Positions 27,785 to 38,427 of a stretch of 64,000 nt of DNA are shown here, in pieces; the stretch's first letter is position 1, and the number at the start of each line of letters is the position of its first letter. A program made the position numbers and the translations under genes. The notes below the pieces were generated by a model. It ran no database searches and was not told the origin of the DNA. It saw only the letters and a program-made list of their open reading frames with translations. The stretch comes from Thermomonas sp. (GTDB lineage: Bacteria > Pseudomonadota > Gammaproteobacteria > Xanthomonadales > Xanthomonadaceae), in NCBI RefSeq assembly GCF_023953935.1, contig NZ_JAMLIW010000002.1, positions 62,001 to 126,000 of the forward strand, given 5' to 3'.

Positions 27785-29117
27785 ACGCCACCGACTCCAC
27801 GTGCGCGGTCTGCGGGAACATGTCCATCACGCCGGCGGCTTGCAGGGTCCAGCCGGCTTCATTGACCAGATACCCGGCGTCGCGGGCCAGCGAGCCGGGG
27901 TGGCAGCTCACGTAGACGATGCGTTTCAGGCCTTTCAGCGGCAATTGCTTGAGCACCTCCAGGGCGCCGGCGCGGGCCGGATCCAGCAGCAGCTTGTCGA
28001 AGCCCTGTTTGAGCCAAGGTTGGCCGCGCAGGTCCTGGGCCAGATCCGCGGTGTGGAACTGCACGTTGGCCAAACTGTTATGCGCGGCGTTGGCGCGCGC
28101 GCGCGCCACCAGCCCGGCATCGCCTTCAACGCCGACCACGCTACCCGCGCCCGCCACCCGCGCCAGCGGCAGGGTGAAATTGCCCAGCCCGCAAAACAAA
28201 TCCAGCACGCGCTCGCCGGGCTGCACGTCCAGCAGCTCCAGCGCACGGGTGATCATCGCCTGGTTGAGTTTGGCGTTGACCTGGATGAAGTCGAGCGGGC
28301 GAAACACCAACTCGATGTTCCACTGCGGCAGGTGGAAGGACAGCGGCGGCGCCTCGCCTGCCAGCGGCTGCACCGAATCCACGCCACCGGGTTGCAGGAA
28401 GATGACGAACCCGTGGGCCTGCCCGAACGCGGCCAGCCGCGCCCGATCGGCCTCGCCCAGCGGTTGCAGGTGCCGGAACACCAGCGCGATCGCCGCATCG
28501 CCGGCGATGAATTCGATCTGCGGAATGTCGCGGCGGCCGTCCATGCCGTCCACCAGCGCCGCCAGCACGTCGAGCTTGAACCCGAGTTGCGGAAGGATGG
28601 TGTGGCATTCGCGCAGGTCGGCCACGAAGCGCGGATCCTGTTCGCGAAACCCCACCAGCGTCTTGTCCTTCTTCTCGACCCGCCGCACCGACAGCCGGCC
28701 CTTGCGCCGGTAGCCCCAGCTGTCGCCACGCAGCGGCGGCAGCACCATGCCCGGCAGCACGTGGCCGATGCGTTGCAGATTGTCCAGCAGCACCCGCTGC
28801 TTGTATTCGATCTGCTGGTCGGCCTCCAGGTGCTGCAACACGCAGCCCCCGCACACGCCGAAATGCGGGCAGCGCGGCGCCACGCGATCCTTCGAGGCAT
28901 CCAGCACATCGAGCGTTCTGGCCTCATCGAAATGCTTCGAACGCCCGGTCTGCTGCACGACCACGGTTTCGCCCGGAAGCGCGCCGACCACGAACACGGC
29001 CTTGCCGGCCTGCGCGTGACCTTCCGGCCAATGCGCCACGCCGCGGCCGTCATGGCTGAGATCGGAAATGACGACGGTCTTGGGGGTCTGGTCGAGTCGG
29101 GCCACGGCAATGCGCAT
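27762..29117 (-). CDS. rlmD: 23S rRNA (uracil-1939-C5)-methyltransferase
   Basis: 451 residues. An N-terminal TRAM domain is followed by the [4Fe-4S] cluster cysteines (CPHFGVCGGC plus a fourth near the start), then the SAM domain (VLDLFCGLGNFTLPLA) and the catalytic Cys in YVSCHPGSLARD. ATG at 29117 begins MRIAVARLDQTPK; the much longer open frame upstream is antisense to the carboxylase gene. The C-terminus (GIGDW) and stop codon are encoded by the GATTGGTGATT repeat. Confidence 0.92.
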   Translation of the reverse strand: MRIAVARLDQTPKTVVISDLSHDGRGVAHWPEGHAQAGKAVFVVGALPGETVVVQQTGRSKHFDEARTLDVLDASKDRVAPRCPHFGVCGGCVLQHLEADQQIEYKQRVLLDNLQRIGHVLPGMVLPPLRGDSWGYRRKGRLSVRRVEKKDKTLVGFREQDPRFVADLRECHTILPQLGFKLDVLAALVDGMDGRRDIPQIEFIAGDAAIALVFRHLQPLGEADRARLAAFGQAHGFVIFLQPGGVDSVQPLAGEAPPLSFHLPQWNIELVFRPLDFIQVNAKLNQAMITRALELLDVQPGERVLDLFCGLGNFTLPLARVAGAGSVVGVEGDAGLVARARANAAHNSLANVQFHTADLAQDLRGQPWLKQGFDKLLLDPARAGALEVLKQLPLKGLKRIVYVSCHPGSLARDAGYLVNEAGWTLQAAGVMDMFPQTAHVESVALFGIGDW

Positions 29118-29213
29118 CGGGACGGCCCGCCATTGTCGCAAACCGCCGCACCCGGCTGCAGCCGCAAACCGTGAGGCGGTATCCTTGCGGTCTTGTCGGT
29201 TCGGAAGCCCGCA

Positions 29214-30824
29214 ATGCCCGCCCTTGTCTCGCAGCTCGACCCCCGTGCGCCCGAATTCGTCGAGAACGCCGCCTTCCACCGCGAACTGGTCGCCGAACTC
29301 AAGCGCCGCCTCGCCCGCGCCGCCGACGGCGGCGGCGAGAAAGCCCGCGCCCGGCACACCAAGCGCGGCAAGCTGCTGCCGCGCGCGCGCATCGACGCCT
29401 TGCTGGATCCAGGCTCGCCGTTCCTGGAAATCGCCCCGCTGGCGGCCGAAGACATGTACGAGGGCAAGGCGCCGGCGGCCGGGATGATCTGCGGGATCGG
29501 CCGGGTGTGCGGGCAGGAAGTCGTCATCGTTGCCAACGACGCCACTGTCAAGGGCGGCACCTATTTCCCGATCACGGTGAAAAAACATCTGCGCGCGCAG
29601 GAAGTGGCGCGTGAGAACCACCTGCCCTGCGTGTATCTGGTGGACTCCGGCGGCGCCTTCCTGCCGCTGCAGGACGAGGTGTTCCCGGACAAGGAGCACT
29701 TCGGGCGCATTTTCTACAATCAGGCCCAACTGAGCGCGGAGAACATTCCACAGATCGCCGTGGTGATGGGCTCGTGCACCGCCGGCGGCGCCTACGTGCC
29801 GGCGATGTGCGATGAATCCATCATCGTCAAGGAACAAGGCACCATCTTCCTCGGCGGCCCGCCGCTGGTGAAGGCCGCCACCGGCGAGGTGGTGGATGCC
29901 GAAACCCTGGGCGGTGCCGACGTCCACACCAGCATCTCCGGCGTGGCCGACCATTTCGCAGAGGACGATCGGCATGCGCTGGAGATCGCGCGCGGGATCG
30001 TGTCCAGCCTCAACCGCAAGAAGACGCTGCCGGTCGCCACCTTGCCGGTGCGCGAACCGCTGTATCCGGCCAGCGAGCTGTACGGCATCGTGCCGAAGGA
30101 CACGCGTCGCCCGTTCGACATCCGCGAGGTCATCGCCCGCATCACCGACGGCAGCGACTTCCAGGAATTCAAGGCCCGCTACGGCAAGACCCTGCTGACG
30201 GGGTTCGCACATCTGCACGGCTATCCGGTCGGCATCGTCGCCAACAACGGCATCCTGTTTTCCGAAAGCGCGCTCAAGGGCGCCCACTTCATCGAACTGT
30301 GCAACCAGCGCGGCATCCCGCTGGTGTTCCTGCAGAACATCACCGGCTTCATGGTCGGCAAGAAGTACGAACAGGCCGGCATCGCCAAGGACGGCGCCAA
30401 GATGGTGACGGCCGTTGCGTGTTCACACGTGCCGAAATTCACCGTGGTGATCGGCGGGTCTTTCGGCGCCGGCAACTACGCCATGTGCGGCCGCGCCTAC
30501 GGCGCACGTTTCCTGTGGATGTGGCCGAACGCGCGGATCAGCGTGATGGGCGGCGAACAGGCCGCCAGCGTGCTGGCCACGGTCAAGCGCGACGGCATCG
30601 AAGCCAAGGGCGGCGCGTGGACGGCGGAAGAAGAAGACGCCTTCAAGGCGCCGATCCGCCAGCAGTACGAGGACCAGGGCAGTCCTTGGTACGCCACCGC
30701 GCGGCTGTGGGACGACGGCATCATCGACCCGGCCGATACCCGCCGCGTGCTCGGGCTGGGGCTGTCGGCGTCCCTCAACGCGCCGATCGCCGAGCGCACG
30801 CGGTTTGGCGTATTCAGGATGTAG
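29214..30824 (+). CDS. liuB: methylcrotonyl-CoA carboxylase, carboxyltransferase (beta) subunit
   Basis: 536 residues. Carboxylates 3-methylcrotonyl-CoA using biotin charged by the alpha subunit encoded at 36436. The carboxyltransferase motifs are present: [79 protein letters not shown] and [21 protein letters not shown] at 29214 with GGAAG upstream is preferred over a TTG at 29193. It diverges from rlmD. Confidence 0.93.
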   Translation: MPALVSQLDPRAPEFVENAAFHRELVAELKRRLARAADGGGEKARARHTKRGKLLPRARIDALLDPGSPFLEIAPLAAEDMYEGKAPAAGMICGIGRVCGQEVVIVANDATVKGGTYFPITVKKHLRAQEVARENHLPCVYLVDSGGAFLPLQDEVFPDKEHFGRIFYNQAQLSAENIPQIAVVMGSCTAGGAYVPAMCDESIIVKEQGTIFLGGPPLVKAATGEVVDAETLGGADVHTSISGVADHFAEDDRHALEIARGIVSSLNRKKTLPVATLPVREPLYPASELYGIVPKDTRRPFDIREVIARITDGSDFQEFKARYGKTLLTGFAHLHGYPVGIVANNGILFSESALKGAHFIELCNQRGIPLVFLQNITGFMVGKKYEQAGIAKDGAKMVTAVACSHVPKFTVVIGGSFGAGNYAMCGRAYGARFLWMWPNARISVMGGEQAASVLATVKRDGIEAKGGAWTAEEEDAFKAPIRQQYEDQGSPWYATARLWDDGIIDPADTRRVLGLGLSASLNAPIAERTRFGVFRM

Positions 30825-30930
30825 TTTCCAGCACCTGTATGCGGTTGCGCACGGCAGTTCACCCATTCAGGCAACAAAATGCTCCAAATCGGTGGTAGCC
30901 TCGGAATTCCGCCCCCGAGGAGACCTGCCC

Positions 30931-31419
30931 ATGGCCATCTGGAAAGACACCCAACCCACTCCGAAGCCCGCCGATCCGATCCACGTTGACCCGCCGCGGC
31001 AGCCAGCCGCGATCGAACCCGTGGCCCCGATCCCGGCCCCGGCGCGCGCCGCCGACAGCGGCGCCCGCGAGTCGGTGATCGCCTCCGACCTGACCGTCGA
31101 AGGCAAGATCGAAGGCAGCGGCCACGTCCGCATCGCCGGCCGCTTCAAGGGTGACATCAAGGTGCAAGGCAACCTGACCGTGGACAAGGGCGCCAAGGTG
31201 ACGGCCGGCGCGATCGCCGCCAGCAAGGTCGCCTTGGCCGGTGAACTGGAAGGCAACATCTCTGGCGCACAGCACGTCGAATTGCTCAACTCCGGCGCCA
31301 TCACCGGCGACGTCAAGGCCGGTAGCCTGACCGTGGCTCCCGGCTCGCGCATCCGCGGCCACGTCGAATGCGGCTGGGGCAAGGACAGCGGCAAGCCGGA
31401 GGGTGGCCCGACCGCATGA
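30931..31419 (+). CDS. bactofilin-family cytoskeletal protein
   Basis: 162 residues. A Pro-rich N-terminal tail (about 45) is followed by a right-handed beta-helix bactofilin core (VIASDLTVEGKIEGSGHVRI, FKGDIKVQGNLTV, GELEGNISGAQHVELL, GAITGDVKAGSLTVAPG), then a short tail. Bactofilins polymerise without nucleotides and organise wall synthesis or appendages. GAGGAG lies upstream of the ATG. The stop overlaps the next gene (ATGA). Confidence 0.9.
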   Translation: MAIWKDTQPTPKPADPIHVDPPRQPAAIEPVAPIPAPARAADSGARESVIASDLTVEGKIEGSGHVRIAGRFKGDIKVQGNLTVDKGAKVTAGAIAASKVALAGELEGNISGAQHVELLNSGAITGDVKAGSLTVAPGSRIRGHVECGWGKDSGKPEGGPTA

Positions 31420-31769
31420 GCGGGCCACGCCCGGGCGCAGTGGGGGCGACCCGCACTTGCCCGCACTGCAAGACCACCATCCTCGACAGCGCGCAGGTCT
31501 GCCCTGCGTGCCGAGGGCATCTGCGGTTCGATTCTCCAGCTGCCGCTGACACCAAGCAGGTACCTCTGCAGGTCGAGGGCACGCTCAGCGGCACCCGCGA
31601 CAGCGCCTTTGAATACACCGTGGTGGTGGTGATCCGCGACGAGCGCGGCAAGGAAATCGGCCGCCACGTCGCCGGCGTGGGCGCGGTGTTTCCGGGCGAG
31701 GAACGCAGTTTCACCGTCACCGTCGAGGCCGTCCCCGCCCCGCCCGACCGCCGCCGCGTTCGGCACTGA
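31416..31769 (+). CDS. small zinc-ribbon protein coupled to bactofilin
   Basis: 117 residues with one zinc ribbon (TCPHCKTTI and VCPACRGHL, CxxC twice, about residues 15-33) followed by a beta-rich domain (YTVVVVIRDERGKEIGRHVAG, FPGEERSFTVTVEAV). Unknown function. Translationally coupled to the bactofilin gene, so a shared process is likely. Confidence 0.78.
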   Translation: MSGPRPGAVGATRTCPHCKTTILDSAQVCPACRGHLRFDSPAAADTKQVPLQVEGTLSGTRDSAFEYTVVVVIRDERGKEIGRHVAGVGAVFPGEERSFTVTVEAVPAPPDRRRVRH

Positions 31770-31914
31770 AAGCCACGCTGGATTCATCGAGCGCAACAGC
31801 TTTGCGGATAGCGCTTCGACAGTGATGCTTGCACCCGTGGTGAACCCGGCCGCGCCGCCCTGCCGGCGCCTGCGCGGCTATCATGGGCGGCGTTGAATCG
31901 CCTACGGAATCACA

Positions 31915-32697
31915 ATGACCCAAGCCCTGCAATTGCTCCGGGACGGCCCGGTGGCACGCCTGCGGATGTCCCGCCCGCAGGTCCACAACGCCTTTGACGA
32001 TCATCTGGTCGCGGCCATGACCGAGGCGCTGGTCGCCATCGGCGCGGACGCCGCGGTGCGGGTGCTGGTGCTGGAGGCCGAAGGCCCCTCGTTCTCGGCC
32101 GGCGCCGACCTCAACTGGATGCGCGGCATGGCCGCCGCCAGCGAGGAGGCCAACCGCATCGATTCGCTGGCGCTGGCGCGACTGATGCGCACGCTCGACG
32201 AATTGCCCAAGCCCACGATCGCTGCCGTGCAAGGCGCGGCCTATGGCGGCGGCGTCGGGCTGGTGGCCTGTTGCGATATCGCCATCGGCGCGTCGGAGGC
32301 GAAGTTCGGCCTGACCGAAAGCAGGCTCGGCCTGCTGCCGGCAGTGATCTCGCCTTACGTCATCAATGCGATCGGCCCGCGCCAGGCGCGCCGCTACTTC
32401 GCCACGGCGGAAATCTTCGATGCTGTCGAAGCACAGCGCATCGGCCTGCTGCACAAGGTGGTGAACGCCACCGCGCTCGACAACGCCGTGCAACGGCAAG
32501 TCGACCTGTTGCTCAATGCAGGTCCCAGCGCCAGCGCCAACGCGAAACGGCTGGTGCGCGATGTCATCGCCCACTCCGACGGCGCACGCCACGACGCCGA
32601 CAACGCCGCCCTGATCGCCCGCCTGCGGGTCTCACCGGAAGGCCAGGAGGGCCTGACCGCGTTTCTCGAAAAACGCAAGCCGGGTTGGGCCCGCTAG
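31915..32697 (+). CDS. liuC: methylglutaconyl-CoA hydratase (enoyl-CoA hydratase family)
   Basis: A 260-residue crotonase-fold enzyme. Motifs: FSAGADLNWM (oxyanion loop), KPTIAAVQGAAYGGGVGLVACCDIAIGA, FGLTESRLGLLPAVISPYV (catalytic Glu region) and RLVRDVIAHSDGAR. Position among leucine-degradation genes points to hydration of 3-methylglutaconyl-CoA to HMG-CoA rather than general beta-oxidation; the sequence alone does not decide this. Confidence 0.82.
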   Translation: MTQALQLLRDGPVARLRMSRPQVHNAFDDHLVAAMTEALVAIGADAAVRVLVLEAEGPSFSAGADLNWMRGMAAASEEANRIDSLALARLMRTLDELPKPTIAAVQGAAYGGGVGLVACCDIAIGASEAKFGLTESRLGLLPAVISPYVINAIGPRQARRYFATAEIFDAVEAQRIGLLHKVVNATALDNAVQRQVDLLLNAGPSASANAKRLVRDVIAHSDGARHDADNAALIARLRVSPEGQEGLTAFLEKRKPGWAR

Positions 32698-32770
32698 CCG
32701 TCCGCCGAGAGCCTCCCCGACGACGCATGCCGTCACCCGATGCACCGCCGATTCGCCGTAGCGGTTGGAT

Positions 32771-33688
32771 TCAGTCCCGTGAGCGGCCGGAAGCTGCTGG
32801 GCAATCCAAGCGCATTTCCGCCAGCGTCGCCGCCAGACCCGCCCGCCAATCCTGCGGCACGATGCCGAAGTCGCGCTGGAGTTTGCGGGTGTCCAGCACG
32901 GACCAAGCGGGGCGGCGGGTGGGGGTTGGGTAGTCGGCGGTGCTGATGGCTTCGACGACCGAACAACGATCCAGCAAGCCCTGCGCCTGCGCTTCTGCCA
33001 CGATGGCTTCGGCAAAGCCGTGCCAGCTGGTTTGGCCGGCGGCGGTGAGGTGCCACAGGCCACTGGGCAGGTTGGGCCGGGCCAGCAGGCTGGCGCTGGC
33101 ATCGGCAATCCAGCCGGCCGGGGTGGGCGTGCCGATCTGGTCGACCACCACACGCAGGATGTCGCGTTCGCGCGCCAGCCGCAGCATGGTTTGCAGGAAG
33201 TTGTTGCCGTGGGCGGCGTACACCCAAGCGGTGCGCAGGATGATGTGGCGGGCACCGCTGGCGGCGATGGCGCGTTCTCCCGCCAGTTTGCTGGCGCCGT
33301 AGACACCCAGTGGCGCGGTGGGATCGGTTTCTCGCCAGAGCCGGCTGGCGGTACCGTTGAAGACGTAATCGGTGGAGTAATGCAGCAGCAGGGCGCCGGT
33401 TTCGGCGCAGGCGCGGGCAAGGGCTTCGGGTCCGCTGGCGTTGACGCAAAAGGCGGCTTCACGCTCGGTTTCGGCTCGGTCCACGGCGGTATAGGCGGCG
33501 GCATTGACCACCACATCGGGCGCGACGTCGCGAATCAGTGGCCCCAGCATTTCCGGTTGCAGGAAATCGGCCGCACGCTGGGCTTGCGTGCCGTCGCGGG
33601 TGGCCGTGATGACCTGCCCCAGCGCGGGCAGGCTGCGCCGCAATTCACGGCCCAGTTGGCCGTTGCCACCCAGCAGAAGCAGTTTCAC
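32771..33688 (-). CDS. rfbD: dTDP-4-dehydrorhamnose reductase
   Basis: A 305-residue SDR making dTDP-L-rhamnose, the last step of the Rml pathway. Rossmann start LLLLGGNGQLGRELRR, then VVNAAAYTAVDRAE, STDYVFNG and the catalytic YxxxK in GVYGASKLAGE. It starts at a GTG (33688) overlapping the rfbC stop as GTGA. Last gene of rfbBACD; converges on liuC. Confidence 0.94.
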   Translation of the reverse strand: MKLLLLGGNGQLGRELRRSLPALGQVITATRDGTQAQRAADFLQPEMLGPLIRDVAPDVVVNAAAYTAVDRAETEREAAFCVNASGPEALARACAETGALLLHYSTDYVFNGTASRLWRETDPTAPLGVYGASKLAGERAIAASGARHIILRTAWVYAAHGNNFLQTMLRLARERDILRVVVDQIGTPTPAGWIADASASLLARPNLPSGLWHLTAAGQTSWHGFAEAIVAEAQAQGLLDRCSVVEAISTADYPTPTRRPAWSVLDTRKLQRDFGIVPQDWRAGLAATLAEMRLDCPAASGRSRD

Positions 33689-34245
33689 GGATGCCAGACC
33701 GGCAGGCGACCTTCCGGCAGGTCGGCCAGCCTGGGAGCCGCGGCATCCCTGTCGGACAGCACCACCGCACGCAGCGGCCAGTCGATGCCCAGCTGCGGGT
33801 CGTCCCAGCGCAAGCCGCAGTCGCTGGCCGGGGTGTAGGGCGCGGTGCACAGATAACTGACCAGCGCGCTTTCGCTGAGCACCAAAAAGCCGTGGGCGCA
33901 GCCTTCGGGAATCCAGAGCTGACGTTTGTTGTCGGCGCTCAAGCGCGTGGCGACGGCTTGGCCGAAGCCGGGCGAGCCGCGACGGATGTCCACCGCCACA
34001 TCGAACACTTCGCCCTCCAGCACGCTGACCAGCTTGCCCTGCGGGTGGTTCGGCCATTGGTAGTGCAGTCCGCGCAGCACCCCGTGCTGCGAGCGGCTGA
34101 GGTTGTGTTGGACGCACTGCGCCGGCAATCCAAGCTGCGCAAAGCGCGCCGCATTCCAGGCTTCATAGAAAAACCCGCGGGCATCGTCAAACACCGCAGG
34201 TTCGATGATCTTGCAACCCGGCAATTCGGTATCGATGGCTTTCAC
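33685..34245 (-). CDS. rfbC: dTDP-4-dehydrorhamnose 3,5-epimerase
   Basis: A 186-residue cupin epimerase of the dTDP-rhamnose pathway. Motifs: [30 protein letters not shown] (catalytic His region), [20 protein letters not shown] and [18 protein letters not shown] start at 34245 overlaps the rfbA stop (GTGA). Confidence 0.95.
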   Translation of the reverse strand: MKAIDTELPGCKIIEPAVFDDARGFFYEAWNAARFAQLGLPAQCVQHNLSRSQHGVLRGLHYQWPNHPQGKLVSVLEGEVFDVAVDIRRGSPGFGQAVATRLSADNKRQLWIPEGCAHGFLVLSESALVSYLCTAPYTPASDCGLRWDDPQLGIDWPLRAVVLSDRDAAAPRLADLPEGRLPVWHP

Positions 34246-35129
34246 GAATCGGATTCCTGTTCGATCAGCGCAAGCAGATAGCGGCCGTAGCCGTTTTTTT
34301 CCAGCGGCGCTGCCAGCGCGCGAAGGTGTTCGGCATCGATCCAGCCATTGTTGAAGGCGATCTCCTCCGGGCAGCACACCTGCAGGCCCTGCCGCAGTTG
34401 CAGGGTCTGGATGAAGGAAGAGGCTTCCACCAGCGATTCGTGGGTGCCGGTGTCCAGCCAGGCGTAGCCGCGGCCCATGCGCTCCAGGTGCAGGTGGCCT
34501 GCCTCAAGATAGCGGCGGTTGAGGTCGGTGATTTCCAGCTCGCCGCGCGCGGAAGGTTTGAGCGCGACAGCGTAGTCGCTGGCGCGTTCGTCGAAAAAGT
34601 AGAGGCCGGTGACGGCGTAGTTGGACTTGGGCTGGTCGGGTTTTTCTTCCAGTCCGATCACCTTGCCTTCGGCGTCGAATTCGGCCACGCCGTAGCGCTG
34701 CGGGTCGCACACCCAGTAGCCGAACACGGTGGCGCCCTGCGTGCGGGCGTTGGCGCGGGCCAGCAGATCAACCAGGCCGCTGCCGTAGAAGATGTTGTCA
34801 CCCAGCACCAGGCAGGACGGCGCGCCGTCCAGAAACTTGCGGCCGATCAGCAGCGCTTGGGCCAGCCCGTCCGGGCTGGGCTGCACGGCGTATTCGATGT
34901 GCATGCCCCACTGCGAGCCATTGCCCAGCAGGCGCTGGAACAGCGGTTGTTCGTGCGGGGTATTGATGACCAGCACTTCGCGGATGCCCGCCAGCATCAG
35001 CACGCTCAGCGGGTAGTAGACCATCGGCTTGTCGTACACCGGCAGCAGTTGCTTGCTGATCGCCCGGGTGATCGGATACAGCCGGGTGCCGGAGCCACCG
35101 GCCAGGAGGATGCCTTTGCGTTGTTTCAT
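34242..35129 (-). CDS. rfbA: glucose-1-phosphate thymidylyltransferase
   Basis: A 295-residue nucleotidyltransferase making dTDP-glucose. Signature [20 protein letters not shown], then [27 protein letters not shown] and [19 protein letters not shown] at 35129 overlaps the rfbB stop (ATGA). Normal length. Confidence 0.96.
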   Translation of the reverse strand: MKQRKGILLAGGSGTRLYPITRAISKQLLPVYDKPMVYYPLSVLMLAGIREVLVINTPHEQPLFQRLLGNGSQWGMHIEYAVQPSPDGLAQALLIGRKFLDGAPSCLVLGDNIFYGSGLVDLLARANARTQGATVFGYWVCDPQRYGVAEFDAEGKVIGLEEKPDQPKSNYAVTGLYFFDERASDYAVALKPSARGELEITDLNRRYLEAGHLHLERMGRGYAWLDTGTHESLVEASSFIQTLQLRQGLQVCCPEEIAFNNGWIDAEHLRALAAPLEKNGYGRYLLALIEQESDS

Positions 35130-36175
35130 GCGATTCCGATCCTTTCCAGCCGATAGCTGCCGTCCAGCACGCGCTGCACCCACGGCTGGTGGGCAAGGTA
35201 CCAGTCCACGGTTTCGGCCAGGCCGCGTTCGAAGCTGTATTCGGGCTGCCAGCCAAGATCAATGCGCAGTTTGCTCGCGTCGATGGCGTAGCGGCGGTCG
35301 TGACCGGGACGGTCGGGCACGAAGGTGATCTGGCGGGCATAGGGCTGGCCGTCCGGGCGCGGACGCCTGGCATCCAGCAGCGCGCAGAGGGCCTGCACCA
35401 CGTCGATGTTGCGTTTTTCGGCGCTGCCGCCGACGTTGTATGTTTCGCCCACCCGGCCCTGTTCCAGCACTGTGCGGATGGCTTGGCAGTGGTCGCCGAC
35501 ATACAGCCAATCGCGCACCTGTTTGCCGTCGCCATAGACCGGCAGCGGCTCACCCGCAAGCGTCTTGGCGATCATCAGCGGGATGAGCTTTTCCGGAAAC
35601 TGATACGGGCCGTAGTTGTTGCCGCAGTGGGTGGTGAGCGTGGGCAGGCCGTAGGTGTGGTGGAAGGCGCGCACAAGATGATCCGAGGCCGCCTTGCTGG
35701 CCGAGTACGGCGAGTTGGGCGCGTACGGCGTGGTTTCGGTGAACCAGCCGGTGGCGCCCAGTGCGCCGTACACCTCGTCGGTGGAGACGTGCAGGAAGCG
35801 GAAGCGCTGCTTCGGCCCGTCTTCCAGCGCCTTCCAATAATCGCGCGTGGCTTCCAGCAAGGCCAGGGTGCCGACCACGTTGGTCTGGATGAAGGCGGCC
35901 GGGCCGTCGATGGAGCGATCGACGTGGCTTTCGGCGGCGAAGTTCACCACCGCCTCGGGACAGTGCTCGGCCAGCAGCCGCGCCACCAGCCCGCCGTCGC
36001 CGATGTCGCCGTGGACAAAGACGTGGTTGGGATGGTCTGCAATCCTGGCCAGGGTGTCGCGGTTGCCGGCGTAGGTCAGCGCGTCCAGGTTGATGACGGT
36101 GTCGCCGCGCGCCACCGCGTCCAGCACGAAGTTGCCACCGATGAAACCGGCGCCGCCGGTGACAAGGAAGTTCAT
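35126..36175 (-). CDS. rfbB: dTDP-glucose 4,6-dehydratase
   Basis: A 349-residue extended SDR and first gene of the rml operon. [13 protein letters not shown] (NAD), [30 protein letters not shown] (YxxxK), [15 protein letters not shown] and [12 protein letters not shown] are all canonical. ATG at 36175 is used; a TTG three codons upstream is possible. The 260-bp gap to the divergent carboxylase gene should hold both promoters, but no clear boxes were picked out. Confidence 0.95.
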   Translation of the reverse strand: MNFLVTGGAGFIGGNFVLDAVARGDTVINLDALTYAGNRDTLARIADHPNHVFVHGDIGDGGLVARLLAEHCPEAVVNFAAESHVDRSIDGPAAFIQTNVVGTLALLEATRDYWKALEDGPKQRFRFLHVSTDEVYGALGATGWFTETTPYAPNSPYSASKAASDHLVRAFHHTYGLPTLTTHCGNNYGPYQFPEKLIPLMIAKTLAGEPLPVYGDGKQVRDWLYVGDHCQAIRTVLEQGRVGETYNVGGSAEKRNIDVVQALCALLDARRPRPDGQPYARQITFVPDRPGHDRRYAIDASKLRIDLGWQPEYSFERGLAETVDWYLAHQPWVQRVLDGSYRLERIGIA

Positions 36176-36435
36176 CGAACGCAAGGCCTCATGTGGGGCA
36201 GGCAGCGGGCGTGGTTCCGCACGCCTCGGTCACATTGTTTCCCACCAGCGCAGCCAAGGTCCAGATGGCCCGCAGCTCAGGTCAAACCCCGCCGGGGACC
36301 CGCCAAGCGTGACATCGGTGCCGCCAGCGCGGACACTATCCCAAGCCAATGCCAATGCTCCCAGGATCGACGGCGCAAGTTCCAATGTCTCGTGAACCTG
36401 GTTCGACGTCCACCCGAACGAGCGGAATAGACGCC

Positions 36436-38427
36436 ATGTTCTCGAAGATCCTCATCGCCAACCGCGGCGAAATCGCCTGCCGGGTCATTCGCACCGCGCG
36501 CCGACTGGGCATCCACACCGTCGCGGTGTATTCCGAGGCCGACGCCGACGCCCAGCACGCTCGATTGGCCGACGAGGCCCATCCGATCGGCGGCCCACGC
36601 CCGCAGGACAGCTACCTGCGCGGCGAGGCCATCATCGCGGTGGCCAAGGCCAGCGGCGCCCAGGCCATCCATCCCGGCTACGGGTTCCTCAGCGAAAACG
36701 CGGACTTCGCCGATGCGGTCGCGGCGGCCGGACTGGTCTTCATCGGTCCACCCGGTCATTCGATGCGCAAGATGGGCAGCAAGGCCGGCGCCAAGGACCT
36801 GATGGCCGCCGCCGGGGTGCCGGTGGTGCCCGGCTACACCGGCACCGATCAAGACCCGGCGCACTTGCAGCAGGAGGCCGACCGGATCGGCTATCCGCTG
36901 ATGATCAAGGCCGCCTTCGGCGGTGGTGGCAAGGGCATGCGGATCGTGCGCGGTCGCGACGAGTTCCTCGCCCATCTCGAAAGCTGCCAGCGTGAATCGA
37001 AGAACGCCTTTGGCCGCGACCGCGTGCTGCTGGAGCGCTACGTCGAACATCCGCGCCACATCGAATTCCAGATTTTCGCCGACGCCCACGGCCATGCCAT
37101 CCACCTCGGCGAGCGCGAGTGCTCGGCACAGCGGCGCTACCAGAAAGTGCTGGAAGAATCGCCGTCCGCCTTCGTCACCCCCGATCTGCGCGCGCGGATG
37201 GGCGCGGCGGCGGTGCTGGCGGCGCGTGCGATCGATTACCAGAACGCCGGCACGGTCGAATTCATCGTCGGCGCCGGCGGCGATTTCCACTTCATGGAAA
37301 TCAATACACGCTTACAGGTCGAGCACCCCGTCACCGAGGAGGTGACCGGACTGGATCTGGTCGAATGGCAATTGCGGGTGGCTGCGGGCGAGCCGCTGCC
37401 GCTGGCGCAGGAGCAGATCGTCCAGCGCGGCCACGCGATCGAGGTGCGGCTGTACGCCGAAGACCCGGACGCCGGCTTTCTGCCCGGCTCGGGGACGCTG
37501 GAAACGCTGCAACTGCCGCCGCCCTCGCGGCAGGTGCGGATCGAATCCGGAGTGATCGAAGGCGATACCGTCACCATCTTCTACGATCCGATGATCGCCA
37601 AGCTCGTGGTCTGGGACGAGGATCGCCCGCGCGCGCTGGCGCGGCTGCGCGGGGCGCTGTCCCAGTGCCGGGTGCAGGGCCCGAAGTCCAACATCGCCTT
37701 CCTCGAACGGCTGGTGCGACATCCGGCCATTGTCGAGGCGACCATCGACACCGGTTATCTCGATCGCCACCTCGACGAATTCTTCGCCCCGGCCGAGGAC
37801 GATCCGTCGCTGCTGCTCGCGGCCGCCACCGTGGCATTGCTGCAACAGGAAGCCGAAGCCAACGCCGCCGCCAACACCCGGGATCCCGGCTCGCCGTGGC
37901 ACGCGCGCGACGGCTGGCGGCTGGGCGCACCCGGCGCGCGACGCCTCGACTTCGAACACGATGCCCGGGAAATCACCCTAGAGGCCACCGGCAACGCAGG
38001 GGACTACGCCATCACGCTAGAGGGCACCCGTCACACCATCGCCGGCGCGCGTTTTGCCGAGGGCGCTGCCAGCCTGCGCACCGACGGGCAGATGCGCCGC
38101 TTCCACGCCGCCGCGTTCGGGCCGTTCATCGACGTCCACGACGGCGAGCGCCGCCTGCGCCTGCGCAGTGCCGACGGCCCGCGCCGCAATGCCGGCAGCG
38201 CCGCCAGCGACGAGCACCGCATCCGCGCGCCGATGCCGGGCCGGGTCGTCGTCGTCAAGGCCAGCCCCGGCGCTGCATTGCACGCCGGTGATGTGGTATT
38301 GGTGCTGGAAGCCATGAAAATGGAGCTGGCGCTGAAAGCCCCGCGCGACGGCGTCATCGCGGAGATCCGCGCCCAGCCCGGTGAATTCGTGGAGGCGGAC
38401 GCCATTCTTGCCACCCTGGAGCAATGA
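36436..38427 (+). CDS. liuD: methylcrotonyl-CoA carboxylase biotin-containing (alpha) subunit
   Basis: 663 residues: biotin carboxylase domain (about 1-450; KILIANRGEIACRVIRTA, KAAFGGGGKGMRIV, HIEFQIFADAHGHAIHLGER, FMEINTRLQVEHPVTEEVTG), linker, then a C-terminal biotinyl domain with the biotinylated Lys in LEAMKMELAL. Partner of LiuB. ATG at 36436 starts at MFSKILIANRG. Overlaps the next gene (ATGA). The domain order also fits acetyl/propionyl-CoA carboxylases, but context favours methylcrotonyl-CoA. Confidence 0.9.
   Translation: MFSKILIANRGEIACRVIRTARRLGIHTVAVYSEADADAQHARLADEAHPIGGPRPQDSYLRGEAIIAVAKASGAQAIHPGYGFLSENADFADAVAAAGLVFIGPPGHSMRKMGSKAGAKDLMAAAGVPVVPGYTGTDQDPAHLQQEADRIGYPLMIKAAFGGGGKGMRIVRGRDEFLAHLESCQRESKNAFGRDRVLLERYVEHPRHIEFQIFADAHGHAIHLGERECSAQRRYQKVLEESPSAFVTPDLRARMGAAAVLAARAIDYQNAGTVEFIVGAGGDFHFMEINTRLQVEHPVTEEVTGLDLVEWQLRVAAGEPLPLAQEQIVQRGHAIEVRLYAEDPDAGFLPGSGTLETLQLPPPSRQVRIESGVIEGDTVTIFYDPMIAKLVVWDEDRPRALARLRGALSQCRVQGPKSNIAFLERLVRHPAIVEATIDTGYLDRHLDEFFAPAEDDPSLLLAAATVALLQQEAEANAAANTRDPGSPWHARDGWRLGAPGARRLDFEHDAREITLEATGNAGDYAITLEGTRHTIAGARFAEGAASLRTDGQMRRFHAAAFGPFIDVHDGERRLRLRSADGPRRNAGSAASDEHRIRAPMPGRVVVVKASPGAALHAGDVVLVLEAMKMELALKAPRDGVIAEIRAQPGEFVEADAILATLEQ

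Noticed and set aside
29118-30287. N-terminal extension of rlmD to 30287
   Set aside because: It is antisense to liuB; RlmD homology starts at 29117.
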